Assembly (NCBI GenBank): GCA_023623095.1 | Contig: JAMNXX010000158.1 | Coordinates: 1 to 6,150 of the forward strand | Direction: 5' to 3' | DNA from: Bacillota bacterium | GTDB lineage: Bacteria; Bacillota; Clostridia; Peptostreptococcales; Thermotaleaceae | Length of the DNA stretch: 6,150 bases | Shown: in pieces, positions 5,883 to 6,150 of the stretch | Layout of the letters: every line of letters begins with the position of its first letter | Position numbering within the stretch: the stretch's first letter is position 1 | The notes under the pieces: model-generated | Databases searched by the model: none | Told to the model about the DNA's origin: nothing | What the model saw: only the letters and a program-made list of their open reading frames with translations | Position numbers and translations under genes: made by a program

Positions 5883-6150
5883 TCATTTAGCCAAGGAAAT
5901 AATCGTTTCAAACAATATGGACAGTCCGTTTTTCAGATCTTTTAAGCGCACTTCTTCTCTTTTATTGTGGCTAATCCCCCCAACGCAGGGAATAAAAATT
6001 AAAGCAGCCGGAATGATCTTCGCAATATTCATTGTATCATGTCCGGCTCCACTAGGCATCTCTTTATAAGTCAATCCCAGTTTGCGGCAATTTTGTTTGA
6101 CCTGTTCCATCAGATCCCTATCGAGGGATACCGGTCTTTCCCGACTCAGT
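5883..6150 (-). CDS. M20-family carbamoylase / allantoate amidohydrolase-like, C-terminal part (partial)
   Basis: Only the last 88 codons are present; the 5' part lies beyond the right edge. The fragment contains MPSGAGHDTMNIAK and LIFIPCVGGISHNKREE. SGAGHD with its metal-ligand His, and the GGISH segment, are hallmarks of the Zn-dependent hydrolases that remove carbamoyl groups: N-carbamoyl-L-amino-acid hydrolase, beta-ureidopropionase and allantoate amidohydrolase. The end, LFETIISLAK, matches their final helix. Within this family the substrate cannot be assigned from the C-terminus. It is on the same strand as pyrC, 120 bases upstream, in the place where pyrB often stands. That position raises the possibility of N-carbamoyl-aspartate as substrate (ureidosuccinase-like activity), which is inference. 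The ATG at 6110 is internal, since the frame stays open to the window edge. Confidence 0.88.
   Translation of the reverse strand, partial: LSRERPVSLDRDLMEQVKQNCRKLGLTYKEMPSGAGHDTMNIAKIIPAALIFIPCVGGISHNKREEVRLKDLKNGLSILFETIISLAK

Noticed and set aside
1..6150. CRISPR arrays, insertion sequences, tRNA or rRNA genes
   Set aside because: No direct repeat array, transposase fragment, terminal inverted repeats or tRNA-like cloverleaf was seen; the window is explained by ordinary genes and their control sites.

Overview
The window looks like chromosomal DNA of a low-GC, spore-forming Firmicute, most likely Bacillales. The evidence is strong purine-rich Shine-Dalgarno sites, a canonical T-box leader, a two-subunit (class 1B, PyrD/PyrK) dihydroorotate dehydrogenase, and promoters resembling those read by the mother-cell sporulation factor sigma-K. 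The species cannot be fixed from the sequence.

Layout from left to right. Positions 1-835 (minus strand) hold the 5' end of an isoleucyl-tRNA synthetase gene. It is preceded by a complete isoleucine-specific T-box leader with its own promoter, terminator hairpin, ATC specifier and T-box motif. The synthetase resembles the type 2 (IleRS2) form and carries GIHH where the class I signature normally reads HxGH. Positions 836-1696 (minus) encode a two-domain GNAT-type acetyltransferase ending about 20 bases before the ileS promoter. The 1697-2025 divergent region contains a likely promoter and a palindrome for the acetyltransferase gene, and a sigma-K-like promoter facing right. Positions 2026-2720 (plus) contain an unrecognised 138-residue protein and a 39-residue single-span membrane protein. 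Both have an SSLL...FLLL-type hydrophobic segment near the C-terminus and a sigma-K-like promoter. A perfect 16-bp hairpin at 2728-2762 ends both converging transcription units.

Positions 2779-6150 (minus) form a cluster, in transcription order: an M20-family carbamoylase/allantoate amidohydrolase-like gene (3' end only), pyrC (dihydroorotase), pyrK and pyrD. pyrK and pyrD overlap by four bases. pyrC, pyrK and pyrD interconvert N-carbamoyl-aspartate, dihydroorotate and orotate. The cluster stops after pyrD with no pyrF or pyrE, carA/carB are not between pyrC and pyrK, and the gene just before pyrC is a hydrolase of N-carbamoyl compounds rather than pyrB. This composition fits a reversed, catabolic use (orotate to dihydroorotate to carbamoyl-aspartate to aspartate) as well as biosynthesis, and is the main systems-level hypothesis here. 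The other is a self-inducing antibiotic-tolerance module: inhibition of isoleucine charging would switch on a GxHH-type synthetase through the T-box.
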